This document shows positions 33,333 to 44,690 of a DNA stretch of 64,000 nucleotides, piece by piece. Source of the stretch: Antedon mediterranea (lineage: Eukaryota > Echinodermata > Crinoidea > Comatulida > Antedonidae); contig NC_092676.1 in NCBI RefSeq assembly GCF_964355755.1, positions 11,640,288 to 11,704,287 of the forward strand. Direction: 5' to 3'. A program made the position numbers and the translations under genes. Numbering within the stretch: position 1 is the stretch's first letter; each line of letters begins with the position of its first letter. The notes under the pieces were generated by a model. The model had not been told where the DNA came from. It saw only the letters and a program-made list of their open reading frames with translations, and searched no databases.

Positions 33333-33664
33333 AGAACAACTTGACCAAGGATCATATTTCAACAACGTATTGGGGATGTACATATGATTTCAGAACCAGC
33401 GCAAATTAAGGATATCACCGCACACGCTCGCCGTACAGCTGTCGTCGTCAATTGCAGTGACGTACTTCACAGGCGCATCGCAAAATTTAAGTCATAAGTT
33501 TTCACTGTTTTTGCTAATTTCAACTGTATTATGCTTAAATTTAGCAAAATGTTCAGTCAATTTACGGCGACGGCTGTACGGCGAGTGGTTGCGGAGATAT
33601 CTTAAATCTCGCGATGGTTCTGAAATCATGTGTACATCCTTAATACGTTGTTAAAAGTTGTCCT
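33333..33664. mobile_element. 332-bp TTAA-flanked fold-back MITE
   Basis: TTAA-AGAACAACTT at the left and AAGTTGTCCT-TTAA at the right. Arms of about 100 bp pair (ATGTACATATGATTTCAGAA against its inverse at 33620-33640). Confidence 0.8.
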
Positions 33665-33815
33665 TTAAGCCAGTGTACAACCATCTGCAGTCCTAATTTT
33701 TTTTCGAAACGGAAAAGTTATTCCCCTCACATAGCCACCTTGTGATACCACCTTACCTCTGTTAACCTAAAAAAAACCACCATCTCCCGTTTTTAAACTT
33801 CAGATGTTGGCATGT

Positions 33816-34518
33816 GTAGAGTTTGTAATTTCTTAAAACTATAGAGCGCCACCAACGGAATCAATCGCAAATATGATACAAACAAACAGGGCAAACTTGG
33901 TTGAGAGAAACAAAATATAACTTTAATCCTGATTATCTTGCTCTTAACATGCATACAATATCGCTGTCACTTCGTATCTCGAGGGAGGGATTCACTAAAT
34001 ATGAGAAAACAATAATTAAACATCAATCAATGGAAATTTGGGCAGCACCCATGCTTTAGCAACATCAACAAATTAATAATTCTTAGTCCTTTATCAATAC
34101 AATATACATTAAGTATAGCAATTTCCTTATACAGTATTATTATTCAAACAACATACAATAATCAAATGGACCCGTCACAACTAGGCCCTAATCTCTGCAC
34201 TAGCAAAACACAGTACTGTAAACAACAGTAACACGCCGTCGTAGGCTGTAATTTAGGGCTATTAGCTAGGCTTAAAAAATTCAACTAATAACATTAACAT
34301 TCAATAACAAGATAATATAATTATAACTCCAAAGCTCACCGAAGTTTTGTGGCTCAATAGAAAACCTTTACGAATCTACAATTTCTAAATAATATCTTTA
34401 CAAACTTGAAACTAAAGGGCAAGGCACTACCACGCTGCATACATGAAGGCCGCCATGATACTTCTCCAAGACAACCAGCCTAGCGCCCTCACTAGCTCAG
34501 TGCAATGGGAACGCTATA
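33816..34518 (-). repeat. BEL/Pao 3' LTR
   Basis: 34037-34518 is certain because it matches the 5' LTR without indels. Extension to 33816 rests only on the GCATGT duplication. The LTR contains TAGGCTT-rich and CAGTACTGTAAACAACAGTA sequence. Confidence 0.75.
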
Positions 34519-34724
34519 CCGGCCCCTTAATTTAATACATTACAATTACTTAGCTCTAATGATTAAAACAATGATTATACAGATATAAACAGTTTAAACT
34601 TTGTCTATAATAACATTGTTAAATTTCGATTATAAAGTCCTCTTTGATCTGCATAATAGTTGCTTATTATTCAATTTGACCATCCTTGGGGGTAGACTGC
34701 CCCTCCGGTCATAGGCATATGGGT

Positions 34725-35573
34725 TTATTCTGCCCCTGATTCTTCAGTTGCCTTTACGAGTAGACACAATTTCGCAATAGGACGATTCAAGGTGGAAAAT
34801 TGAGTTTTTACTGTGCATGATCTAACAAGTCCATTGTTATCCCTTTTAGACTCCACTATCCGCCCAAGCAACCAACTGTTCCTAGGTAAACTGTTATCCA
34901 CTACCAGCACAATATCTCCAATTTCCAAGTTGCGTTTAGGATTAAACCACTTCTGACGCTCTTGCATAGTAGGCAGATATTCCTTCCTCCATCTCTGCCA
35001 AAAAAGATTACTAAAATATTGGACTTGACGCCAATAACGACGAGCATAAATATCACGTTTGTCAAATACACCAGGTGGTAATGGCAATTGTTCACGTTGT
35101 GTCAACAACATGGCTGGTGTCAATGGTCGAAAATCATTTGGATCGGTTGACAAGGTAGTTATTGGCCTATTGTTTACAATCCTTTCCACTTCGCAAAATA
35201 ATGTCTGGAGACCCTCATCATCCATTTTCAGGTTCTGTTCTTTAAGTACTCCTTTCATAACCCGACGCACAGTTCGTATCATGCGTTCCCAGACGCCACC
35301 AAAATGAGACGCTCCTGGAGGGTTGAATTCCCATTCAATATCTCTTTGCTGCAAGTACATATGTATGACTTGAGTGTTCCATTCTGAAATCTCCTTCTTT
35401 AACTCTTTGTCGGCTCCCACAAAATTTGTACCATTATCCGATCTAAGTTTCTTGATTTGGCCTCTTCGGGCAATAAATCTTCTCAAAGTATTATTGAACG
35501 AGCTTGTAGTTAATGAATATGCCATTTCTATGGGGAATGGCACGGGTAGATAAACATGTGAAGATAACACCAT
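34725..35573 (-). pseudogene. BEL/Pao integrase core and C-terminal domain
   Basis: Reads IEMAYSLTTSSFNNTLRRFI, then LRSDNGTNFVGADKEL with the second Asp, and FNPPGASHFGGVWERMIRTV with the catalytic Glu. A DUF5641-like tail follows (RRYWRQVQYFSNLFWQRW, GDIVLVVDNSLPRNSWLLGR). It ends in a natural stop at 34725. Confidence 0.85.
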
Positions 35574-36150
35574 ATCTCTTCACAAGACTACGACCTAATT
35601 TGATTTCAAATGGACCAAATAGATCAATACCCGTATTGTGGAACGGTGGATGATCGCTCACAATTCTATCTGGTGGCAGTGATGCCATCTTCTGTTCACT
35701 AGCTCTAGCTCGGTGCTTCTGACAAACTACACATCTGCTTATAACACTTCTGATCAAGGAACTTGCTCCAATGATCCAATACCTTTGCCAAAGTTGTGAT
35801 AAAATAGCACTTCTACCAAGGTGTCCAACCTCTTTGTGTATTTCCACTATGATTAATCTTGCAATAAGAGAATTCTTGTGTACTACTACTGGATGCTTTA
35901 TCTTGTCGGGAAGAGACGCCTTGTTCAGTCTTCCTCCCACTGTAATCATTCCATTTAACAACAACGGATCAAGTTTCTTAAGAGGGCTATTTCTCATCAC
36001 CCGTCCAATAGATTCGTCATTAACATTCTTAAGTACCTCTAACTCCTGTTTAAAATGAACTCTCTGTTCGTGTGCAAGAATTATACATTCCGCTGATCTC
36101 AGGTGTTGCAACCTAACATTGCCTAGTTGCTTACTGGTGACCCTTTGCAT
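35491..36150 (-). pseudogene. BEL/Pao integrase, zinc-finger and core N-terminal part
   Basis: Contains the H-H-C-C integrase zinc finger (HKEVGHLGRSAILSQLWQRY, ending CVVCQKHRA) and the first catalytic Asp in NTGIDLFGPF. The frame is lost near 35545, where the downstream frame takes over (ending CLSTRAIPHRNG against family-like IEMAYSLTT). Confidence 0.85.
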
Positions 36151-37457
36151 AGTTTCTCAACAGCAACCAGTAACCATGCCACAATTCTTTTAATTTTTCC
36201 ATAAGATGAATGCTTAGTAATTAGATCATCTAAGAAACAACATGAAGTACAAGCTGGAACTAATACATTTGATACCCCTTTGATTTCTGGGTCATCCTCG
36301 GTGATAAGAGGTAAGGACTTGGCTTGTAAGTCTATCCACTGCTCACATTTATCTGTGAGGAATTCTGGTCCGTTACGCCATCTAGTGTTACTTAGAAATT
36401 CCTCAATCCCGAATTCCCGAAACCTCATTAACACACCAATTAGACTATTGGTTAGGTCCGGCCCCTGTAGAAGGACATCGTTCAGAGATACACCGTTACA
36501 TTTTGCCGCACAGTCGAAGACCACTCTGATCTTTCCTGGCTTTCGTTCGTTAGATATAGGATGATGGGGTATGTACCATATCCTTTTCCCTTCAGGTGTG
36601 TTTGACTTAATAACTTCTTCCATGTATCCTTTCTCTACCATTTGATTTACAGCTTTGTTATACATCTTTCTTAATTCAAGATCACGTTCAAATCTCCTTT
36701 CCAATGAATTAAAACGTTTCATAGCCAAACATCTATTATCTGGCAAGACTGTACCCTGGCTTCGCCATGGTAGAGGTAACACATAATGTCCGTCCACTAA
36801 ACTGCTCGCACCATCCATCATTTCCATGAACGATCTGTCTTCCACGGACAATCCTACGAACTCTGTTGCTCTATCTGGGAAATCAATATTAACAGAATCT
36901 TTTACCATGTTGTTAAACTGTTCATATTCTTGAATGGCTTGCAACTGAACTCTGCTTACAGGTTTCATATTAGCTGTCACCCCCTGTCTTACTATGCTCC
37001 ATGGGATCCAGCCCAATGCTGTTTTCGATGCATAAGGTGACCCCGGTGGGCCTGTCACCACTTCCAGGGGAGTATATGCCTCGGCGACAGCATTGCCCAG
37101 CATCAAACCAATTTCCCCGTCAACTTCAGGAACAACCACTCGTCCCCGTAGATGATCCCATCTGTTCACATCATCTTGTGTTGGAATATGCTCCTTAGTG
37201 ACAGGCAACGTATTCTTTGAATAAATATTTGGTAGTCTAAACTCGTTGTCGCCGTTCAAATTGCTAATAACAATATTTGAGATTATATGAGTCTTTAAAA
37301 CCTGAGTCGTTCCCATGGTGTCGAGTATAATCTGCGCCTTTCGTCCTCCAAGTCCCAGTTCATTTCGCAAACGGTCAGTGCAGAATGATACACTGAACCC
37401 TGGATCAAGGAACACATAAGTCGTTACAGCCCGGCCGTTCTTTTGGGCAGCACCCAT
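36123..37457 (-). pseudogene. BEL/Pao pol: protease and partial RT, internal deletion
   Basis: The open frame begins at an ATG inside the LTR and reads into an aspartic-protease domain (TTYVFLDPGFSVSFC; the usual catalytic D-S/T-G is D-P-G here). It continues through ALGWIPW-type sequence to early RT blocks (RRFERDLELRKMYN, GYMEEV, WYIPHHPI, KIRVVFDCAAKCNGVSLNDV, LLQGPDL). It then jumps from LMRFREFGIEEF to SNTRWRNGPEFL, which belongs near the RNase H/integrase linker. The catalytic YVDD and RNase H are therefore missing. Length is 444 codons against well over 1000 for an intact pol. Confidence 0.85.
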
Positions 37458-37923
37458 GCTTTAGCAACATCAACAAATTAATAATTCCAAGTCCTTTATC
37501 AATACAATATACATTAAGTATAGCAATTTCCTTATACAGTATTATTATTCAAACAACATACAATAATCAAATGGACCCGTCACAACTAGGCCCTAATCTC
37601 TGCACTAGCAAAACACAGTACTGTAAACAACAGTAACACGCCGTCGTAGGCTGTAATTTAGGGCTATTAGCTAGGCTTACAAAATTCAACTAATAACATT
37701 AACATTCAATAACAAGATAATATAATTATAACTCCAAAGCTCACCGAAGTTTTGTGGCTCAATAGAAAACCTTTACGAATCTACAATTTCTAAATAATAT
37801 CTTTACAAACTTGAAACTAAAGGGTAAGGCACAACCACGCTGCATACATGAAGGCCGCCATGATACTTCTCCAAGACAACCAGCCTAGCGCCCTCACTAG
37901 CTCAGTTCAATGGGAACGCTATA
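37442..37923 (-). repeat. BEL/Pao 5' LTR (truncated on its inner side)
   Basis: Near-identical to 34037-34518. On the minus strand the repeat ends in GGGTGCTGCCCAAA and runs straight into protease codons, a deletion junction with GCCCAAA microhomology. Confidence 0.85.
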
Positions 37924-38115
37924 GCATGTATGAAAGCACTTTGATTATTTCTTAGAATGGGTCCTAATAGAATATCAAGCACAACCAATGGATTATAACC
38001 AAGCCTATCTAAGCCTATAAAAGTGTAAATTGATTATACAAAATAGAATATTTAGAGTGTACAGTAAATTGCATGTTTCAACTAGTATGTTTGGATTGCC
38101 GTATGTCTGCATGTA

Positions 38116-39248
38116 GCCTGGGCGCAGAATAATTATTATACACATTTGCGGGAAAAAAGTATAGAAACATTTTTTTTTGGTTTTTCTAATAGAGTATACC
38201 ATATGGAATGTCAGAAAAAAAATCCCCAAATTTTGTATGGCACTTTTAAATGTTGGCCTATATAACACACACAAATTCCTATTAACATACACAAATACCT
38301 ATAAATAGGGGATAGGGAAAATCAATTAACAGTTTTTGTTACTTGCAGTTGTGTTTTAATGATTAAAATTAGTAGAAGCTTACATTAATAACTACTTCTC
38401 ATAGTAGTTGATGAATCAAGTCGATACAATGACATCATCATGCCAGAATCCAATATGGTGTCCAATTTGGCGGGAAAAACAGGGTATTGCTAAACCCCCG
38501 CAAACCCCTGGAAACCTAAAAAAAAAACATAGAAAACCCCACTGAACCGACATAAAAGTGATTGAATCATGGAGTGTACGAACCACTGGGTATGTCCATC
38601 TAAAAAAAAAATTAAAATTTCTACTGTTAACTACTTATTTTTGGGATAAAACATCATTTTTTGGTTAAAAATTAGCAATCATTTTTTTACCAAAAAAATG
38701 ATGTTTTACCCCAAAAATAAGTAGTTAACAGTAGAAATTTTATTTTTTAAAAACATGGATATGTAACCCAGTGGGTCGTACACTACATGATTCAATCACT
38801 TTTATGTTGGTTTGGTGGGGTTTGCTATGTTTTTTTGGAGGTTTGCAAGGGTTTGCAAGGGTATAGCAATACCCTGTTTTTTCCGCCAAATTGGACGCCA
38901 TATTGGATTCTGGCATGATGATGTCATTGTTATCGACTCAATTTATCAACTACTATGAGAAGTAGTTATTAAAGTAAGCCTAAGCAAATTTTAATCAACA
39001 TAACACAACTCCAAGGAAAAAAAACGTGAATTGGTTTTCCCTATCCCCTGTATGTGGGTATTTGAGTGTGTTATAGGCATTTGTGTGTGTTATATAGGCC
39101 AAAATTTAAAAGTGCCGTAAAAAATTTTCCCCAAGATCCTGGGATGGAGATTATTTTTTCGGACATTCTATATGGTATACTCTATCAGAAAAAAAAGAAA
39201 AATATTTTCCTATACTTTTTTCCCGCAAAATTTGTACTGCACCCAGGC
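38116..39248. mobile_element. 1.1 kb fold-back element, TIR GCCTGGGYGCAG, TA duplication
   Basis: The two halves are inverted copies over their whole length (arms about 540 bp, centre near 38675). TA flanks both ends (38114-38115 and 39249-39250), as expected for a Tc1/mariner-type insertion. The arms contain blocks such as AATACCCTGTTTTTTCCGCC and its inverse. No coding sequence. Confidence 0.85.
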
Positions 39249-39319
39249 TAATGACATATGATACATATGTTTTAATAATTGCATCAATAATATTAGGTTT
39301 TTAAAAATATACTTTTATT

Positions 39320-39776
39320 GGCGCTAGTTTCGTTTCGCACCTGTATTTCTTTTGACTTCTTTCGACTTCAAATTTGGTAAGATAACTTATCATGAATTGT
39401 CATACATTAGAAGAATGACATAAAAAGTCCTTTGATTTTACAGATGTGTTTCTCGCATACTGTTCACGAATTCCGCATATTCGAATTGCACAATTTTCGT
39501 TTTCTATGGAGCGCCAAAAAAAAAATTGTAATATATTATAGTACTGGCGCTCCATAGAAACGACTATATTGAACATGGAGTGTGCGAAATTCAAGAACGG
39601 TGTACGAGAAACACGCCTGTAAATTCCTTAATTTAAAGGATTTTTCTGATAACTTTTATGTGATTCCCCTTCGTAAAATTTCTAACGAGCCCTAATTCTA
39701 AGGTGTGGTATTCACGATAAAGTTACTTAACAAATTTGGAGTCGAAATAAGACAGATGCGAAACGGAACTAGCACC
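39320..39776. mobile_element. 457-bp fold-back MITE, TIR GGCGCTAGTTTCGTTTCGCA, 8-bp duplication
   Basis: Perfect direct duplication CTTTTATT (39312-39319 and 39777-39784). The inverted arms are nearly 200 bp each and meet near GGAGCGCC. The terminus is shared with the 4.2 kb element at 39833-44000. Confidence 0.9.
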
Positions 39777-40310
39777 CTTTTATTTATGAAAATGTACAGT
39801 TTTGAATAATATTTAGGTCACTTACAGAATATGGCGCTAGTTCCGTTTCGCACCTGTTTTTATTTCGACTTTTATTTCGCTCGCGTACCATCTAGGTCGT
39901 TCCCACAGATGGTTCTCGAATACATAATAATTTCAGCGTTAAAAAACTGGCGTTTTCAAATGTACAATAATGCATGTCGTTTACAGGAACGAATAAATAG
40001 ACACTGTGATGTATGTACTGAACTAAAATTAGCACCCTGGGAATTACTTCCGAAAGAGAAACTTGTCACAAAATGAGACCAATTGTTTAAGTCAAATTTA
40101 AACAAACTTAATTTGTGTTTTGTATATAACATTATAGTGTTGAGGGATGGGAAAGAGGATGGGTGCAAAGAGGAACAATTTTTAAATATATTCTTTATCC
40201 ATGTAGTAACGAAATATTAATTGTTTTCATGTTTTACAAATAATATACCACTAAACACAGTAAAACATTGCGATGTAATACTTTGTTGAAACTATCACCG
40301 TGCTAGTCGA

Positions 40311-40870
40311 TTGAAATAGTACAGTACATGTAACGATACATCACTACCACGTGTATATGTTTATATAATGTAGAACAATTTGTGAAAACCACCTCTATTC
40401 GGGGCAAATCATAAATTCGATTTAATCGTCAATAAATATTAAATTATCGAACTCAACTTAATTAGTAGGCCTAATGGTTTTCAATTGTTTCTTAGAGCCA
40501 ATTCATACTTAAGTTGGTTCCTACCCTACCCACCAAAGTTGTTCTGCGTTTAGGGCATGTGATGCACCGTAAGCCTATCCTCTACTGGTTTTGAAATAGT
40601 ACAGTACATGTAACGATACATCACTACCACGTGTATATGTTTATATAATGTAGAACAATTTGTGAAAACCACCTCTATTCGGGGCAAATCACAAATTCGA
40701 TTTAATCGTCAATAAATATTAAATTATCGAACTCAACTTAATTAGTAGGCTTAATGGTTTTCAATTGTTTCTTAGAGCCAATTCATACTTAAGTTGGTTC
40801 CTACCCTACCCACCAAAGTTGTTTTGCGTTAAGGGCATGTGATGCACCGTAAGCCTATCCTCTACTGGTT
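40311..40870 (+). repeat. 280-bp tandem duplication
   Basis: 40311-40590 and 40591-40870 differ at only a few sites. A third, partial, more diverged copy is at about 42965-43065 (GGGGCAAATC, AATCGTCAATAA, ATTATCGAACTCAA). Non-coding. Confidence 0.95.
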
Positions 40871-41383
40871 TTACAACGCTACTCATGCCAGTGAGGAAAG
40901 GGTGATGATCGTGGGTGGTTTAAATGCAATAATAAAGATTTGTACATAATATACGGCGACTGAAAACGCTAGCTTATTATCTGTTTAAAAAAAATTATAT
41001 CCAACCTCTGCAGCACAGATTGAAAAAAAATGGATTGAATTTCTGTTACAGTACTTGCCTTTACGACGCCTGAGGGAATAGACACTTGTGGAACAGAGAT
41101 TGGAATCTTGAAAGAATTTCATTTAGCTTCGATTTTGTATAGATGACAAATTTCGTTTTTGTAAAAGCACAAGTTAACGGAGTACTTACTCGAACGTTTC
41201 GATCTCTATCAGAGATCCTTCTCAACTGACTGCGGAGTGTTAATGCAGCTTGGTCATTCTTGACGTCATCTGTTGATGACGTCGTACGCCTCCGGTTGTA
41301 GGTTGGAGGTTGTGCGGGGCTCGGCCAGGTGATGTGTCTATCAAATCATTGTACAAATGCGTTTTAAAATGGTTTAATTGTGA

Positions 41384-41838
41384 ACAAAACCTATTTCTCG
41401 TTCAATGGTAACATTTATAGGCAAATACAAGGCATTGCTATGTGAAGCCCAATAAGTCCTATATTGGCGAACTTGTATCTAGAGTGGCTCGAACATCAAG
41501 CCATAAACACGGCACCCACTAACATCAAGCCTGTGTATTGGAAACGATACGTTGATGATGTATTAGCTATCATCCCCATAGGTACAGTACATACATTTAA
41601 CACACATCTTAATAACATCGATAATGTCAATATTGACAATATCAAGTTCACCACAGAATCGATGACAAACAACACAATACCTTTCCTGGACATGCTCATC
41701 ACACTCAATGACAATGGAACAGTTACCACCTCAGTTTATCGGAAGCCCACTCACACAGACCAATATTTACATTTCAACTCACATCATCCACTCGAACACA
41801 AACTGGGGCTTTATAAACACGCTTGTGGACAGAGCTGA
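41384..41838 (+). pseudogene. Penelope-like RT, C-terminal half
   Basis: Reads KTYFSFNGNIYRQIQGIAM, a TGA in place of the usual Gly, then SPISPILANLYLEWLE. The catalytic RYVDDVLAI and the thumb motif FLDMLI plus SVYRKPTHTDQYLHFNSHHP follow. The frame is lost by a one-base shift near 41805. The fingers and first catalytic Asp are missing. Confidence 0.85.
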
Positions 41839-42613
41839 GAAGGTAGTGGGAGATATAGATTTGAGGAAAGTTGAGATGGATAACATCAAGAAAGCGTTAC
41901 ACAACTGCCAGTATCCAGAGTGGTCCTTCCAGAGAGTTATGGAAAACCGAAAAAGAAAAAAGAACAAAGGACACGAACCACAGAAGGAAAAGATCAAGAT
42001 GCGAGGTAGCATAGGAATCCCTTACGTAAAAGGAATGGCAGAAAGAATACGACGCACTCTCTCCTATCACAATGTCGGAACCTATTTCCTACCCCAAAAT
42101 AAAATCAAGAATAGCCTCGTCCACCCAAAAGATAAAATCGAGAAGATGGATACATGTGGAGTAATCTACGAAGTCACCTGCCGCAACTGTCCACAAGTTT
42201 ACATTGGGGAAACAGGAAGGGCATTACAAACACGAATTAATGATCACAAAAAAGATTTTACAACAAACACGGGGGGAGTAATGACTAGGGCCTCCAGAAC
42301 ATCCACATCTTCGATCATACACAAATCTGCCATTACAGAACATGTCATAAAACACAATCATGTACCAAACTGGGAGGCTACCATCTTAACCAAAGAGCCT
42401 AAACGCAAAAACAGACAGATTAGAGAATCATTACATATAAGGAGAAATAAGGAGAAGACCATGAACCGGGACACTGGAGCCCACGAACTCTCGCATTTGT
42501 ACAATGATTTGATAGACACATCACCTGGCCGAGCCCCGCACAACCTCCAACCTACAACCGGAGGCGTACGACGTCATCAACAGATGACGTCAAGAATGAC
42601 CAAGCTGCATTAA
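41800..42613 (+). pseudogene. Penelope-like GIY-YIG endonuclease and linker
   Basis: In the second frame, from about 41800: NWGFINTLVDRAEKV, a Lys/Arg-rich linker (ENRKRKKNKGHEP), then GVIYEVTCRNCPQVYIGETG (the GIY-YIG motif) and ALQTRINDHKKDF, KSAITEHVIKHNH, RESLHIRRNKEKTMNRDTG. It ends at 42613 inside the terminal repeat. The endonuclease cuts the target during retrotransposition. This domain itself looks intact. Confidence 0.85.
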
Positions 42614-42670
42614 CACTCCGCAGTCAGTTGAGAAGGATCTCTGATAGAGATCGAAACGTTCGAGTAAGTA
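42614..42670 (+). ncRNA. hammerhead-like core in Penelope-like terminal repeat (degenerate)
   Basis: TTGAGAAG, perfect 7-bp stem GATCTCT/AGAGATC with loop GAT, then GAAACG. An inverted copy is at about 41180-41225. The first box departs from CTGANGA, so catalytic activity is unlikely without that base. Confidence 0.35.
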
Positions 42671-42724
42671 CTCCGTTAACTTGTGCTTTTACAAAAACGA
42701 AATTTGTCATCTAGAGATTGGAAT

Positions 42725-43249
42725 GTTCCATTCATCGCAAATCAATACATTTGTATAAACGTATATTAAATCTATGAAAATAGTATTTTTTAAAGAAAAT
42801 CGGCCTGTCTTCAACATTATGATGCTGTACTCGAGCTGTTCAACCGGTTTTCAGCCATTAAAAACAATTATCGTAGGAGGAGATAGGAAAATGCGAAGCA
42901 TCCTCGTATTATTGTTGTCTGCGGGTATTTTTCAAGACGGACATCCATTAGACAGTGTATACCACGATCGAAAAACACCCCTATTTGGGGCAAATCGTTG
43001 AACCTAAATTCGTTTTAATCGTCAATAACTAATTATCGAACTCAATTTAATTAGTAAACAGGGTTACATCAGGTGGTTAAAATCAGTACCGAAAGTATGA
43101 ACCAACTTTATATACCATTGAGTAAACATTCTAGAAATAACGCGCGATTTACCGAATTTTGCCCTTACGTAAATTTATATATAGAAGCAGCTTATTGTGA
43201 ATACTACACCTTAACATTGGGCCTCATAAGTACTTTTATGAAGAAGAAT
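42725..43249. other. interior of the 4.2 kb element, no gene
   Basis: Includes the partial third copy of the 280-bp repeat (about 42965-43065). Short open frames (42774-43001, 43073-43270) have no recognisable domain. Confidence 0.5.
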
Positions 43250-44000
43250 CACATAAAAAGTAACAAATAAATCCTTAAATTGATGATTTTACAGACATGT
43301 TTCTCGCATACCGTTCGCGAATTTAGCATACTCGAAGTTCAATATTTTCGTTTCTATGGAGCGCCAAAGGAGCAACAACAATAGATGGTTAAAAACTTAA
43401 TGCATTTATTATTGAAATACACGTTTAATTTTAATATTATTTTGTCAATAAAAGTGCTGTAACATTTTACTGCTAATAATTTGCTTTTTTCAAATAGCAA
43501 CCAACCCTAGGCCTAAGAGTAAGACTAAGACTAAGAGGAATATTATTTAGATCAGATATACCGCTACAGTACATGTAATATGATGATGAATTTGTCGATT
43601 TTCATTCCTAAAAGTTCCTGCAAAAACCATGTACAGTATCAATAGTAATATTTTTGTTGCATTGACATTGACAAAATATGATAAAATTGAACGTAATTTT
43701 TACCAATAAATGCATTAAATATACGCAATTTACTGAGTTTTTAGCCCTCTATTATGATTGCTCTTTTGGCGCTCCATAGAAACAACAACATTGAACATGG
43801 AGTATGCGAAATTCACGAACCGATGTGCGAGAAACACGTCTGTAAATTCATCAATTTAAAGGATTTGTTTTTTACTTTTTGTGTGACCTCCTTCGTAAAA
43901 GTGTTTTTGAGGCCTAATTCTAAGGTGTGGTACTCACGATAAAGTTACTTAACCAATTTTGAGTCGAAATAAACGACAGGTGCGAAACGGAACTAGCGCC
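43250..44000. repeat. right subterminal fold-back of the 4.2 kb element
   Basis: Opposed blocks TTTCTATGGAGCGCCAAAGG (43350) and TTTGGCGCTCCATAGAAAC (43768), together with TTACAGACATGTTTCTCGCA and its inverse, mirror the MITE at 39320-39776. The outer GGCGCTAGTT end exists only on the right side. Confidence 0.75.
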
Positions 44001-44008
44001 CAGAATAT

Positions 44009-44417
44009 AGGCCTAGTAGTTATATATATGGCCTACTGGTGGGCTTGTTATTAAGGAGGACCCACTATAATTTAGTATTGTAGAGATTGTCTTTAGTAGT
44101 TAAATGTTCAAATTCAGAGTTGAATTATTGATTGTTAGTTAAGTGTTACCAGCTAACTAGGCCTACAAAACAAAGCATTTAGGCCTTAGACTAAGAAAAC
44201 AGGCCTATCTATACAGTATGCGATCAAGGCACACGTACGACGCGAGCTACTTGTTTATTAAGCCTTTCCTATTAGTATTAGGCCCTACCGGTAATTGTTT
44301 TTCAATAATGAAGAAAAACAATTACAAATTTGAAATTACGTTGTGCCGAGATACGGTATCGGATCTCCTGCCTGCAAAGGTAAATGGCATTATAAATAAT
44401 GAATAATATTTACCTGT
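44009..44417. other. TAGGCCTA-containing spacer
   Basis: A 62-codon frame at 44218-44406 has no recognisable domain. No other feature was seen. Confidence 0.4.
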
Positions 44418-44679
44418 TAAAGTATTGCTTCCTCTGATTCGTTTTTATCAACAGACTGAGACACCTCTCAGCCTCAGCAGCAGTAGCCACGTAATGTCTG
44501 ATTATCAGTCCGCTTTTCTGGCATGGCTTTTCTAAATGGATTCCCTTCTCAATTACACTTCCTGCTTCGTGTTCCTTCAACCATGGAGGAAATATTCCTC
44601 CATGCTTTAACTTTGTTTCAATTCGAGAATCTTCGGATATAACTTTTAGTTGTGATATTTGTTTACGCGCGATCTCCAT
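44418..44679 (-). CDS. possible first coding exon, unknown protein
   Basis: From ATG (44679) the minus frame reads 87 codons to a good donor (TTTAACAG followed by GTAAATATT). The protein is basic and hydrophilic with the segments GGIFPPWLKEHEAG and LIIRHYVATAAEAERCLSLL. I do not recognise it. No second exon was identified, and a fold-back element starts 12 bp upstream. It may be a relic of a repeat-borne gene. Confidence 0.3.
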
Positions 44680-44690
44680 CTACTAATAGA

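Larger units (their letters stand above)
33816..37923 (-). mobile_element. BEL/Pao LTR retrotransposon, internally deleted
   Basis: Minus-strand element with direct repeats 34037-34518 and 37442-37923, both 482 bp and differing at only a handful of sites, so the insertion is recent. The internal part holds a protease, a piece of RT, and integrase with its C-terminal domain. A purine-rich tract (AGGGGCCGG on the minus strand) adjoins the 3' LTR. The 5' LTR is fused directly to protease codons, so U5, the primer-binding site and gag are missing. GCATGT at 33810-33815 and 37924-37929 could be the target duplication, which would extend the 3' LTR left to 33816. The LTR start TATAGC lacks the usual TG. 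Confidence 0.85.
41107..42712 (+). mobile_element. Penelope-like element, 5' truncated, inverted terminal repeats
   Basis: A 12-bp duplication AGAGATTGGAAT flanks it (41095-41106 and 42713-42724). The 3' terminal repeat (about 42490-42712) occurs inverted at 41141-41365, leaving the RT fragment between them. This arrangement is known for Penelope-like elements. About 34 bp of extra sequence lies between the left duplication and the inverted repeat. Confidence 0.85.
39833..44000. mobile_element. 4.2 kb TIR element, 8-bp duplication CAGAATAT
   Basis: Left end GGCGCTAGTTCCGTTTCGCA, right end its perfect inverse, bounded by CAGAATAT at 39825-39832 and 44001-44008. No transposase is visible. The interior holds a 280-bp tandem duplication, a Penelope-like insertion, and a right subterminal region (43250-44000) resembling the whole MITE at 39320-39776. 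The 8-bp duplication fits hAT or Mutator-like families; the superfamily is open. Confidence 0.85.
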
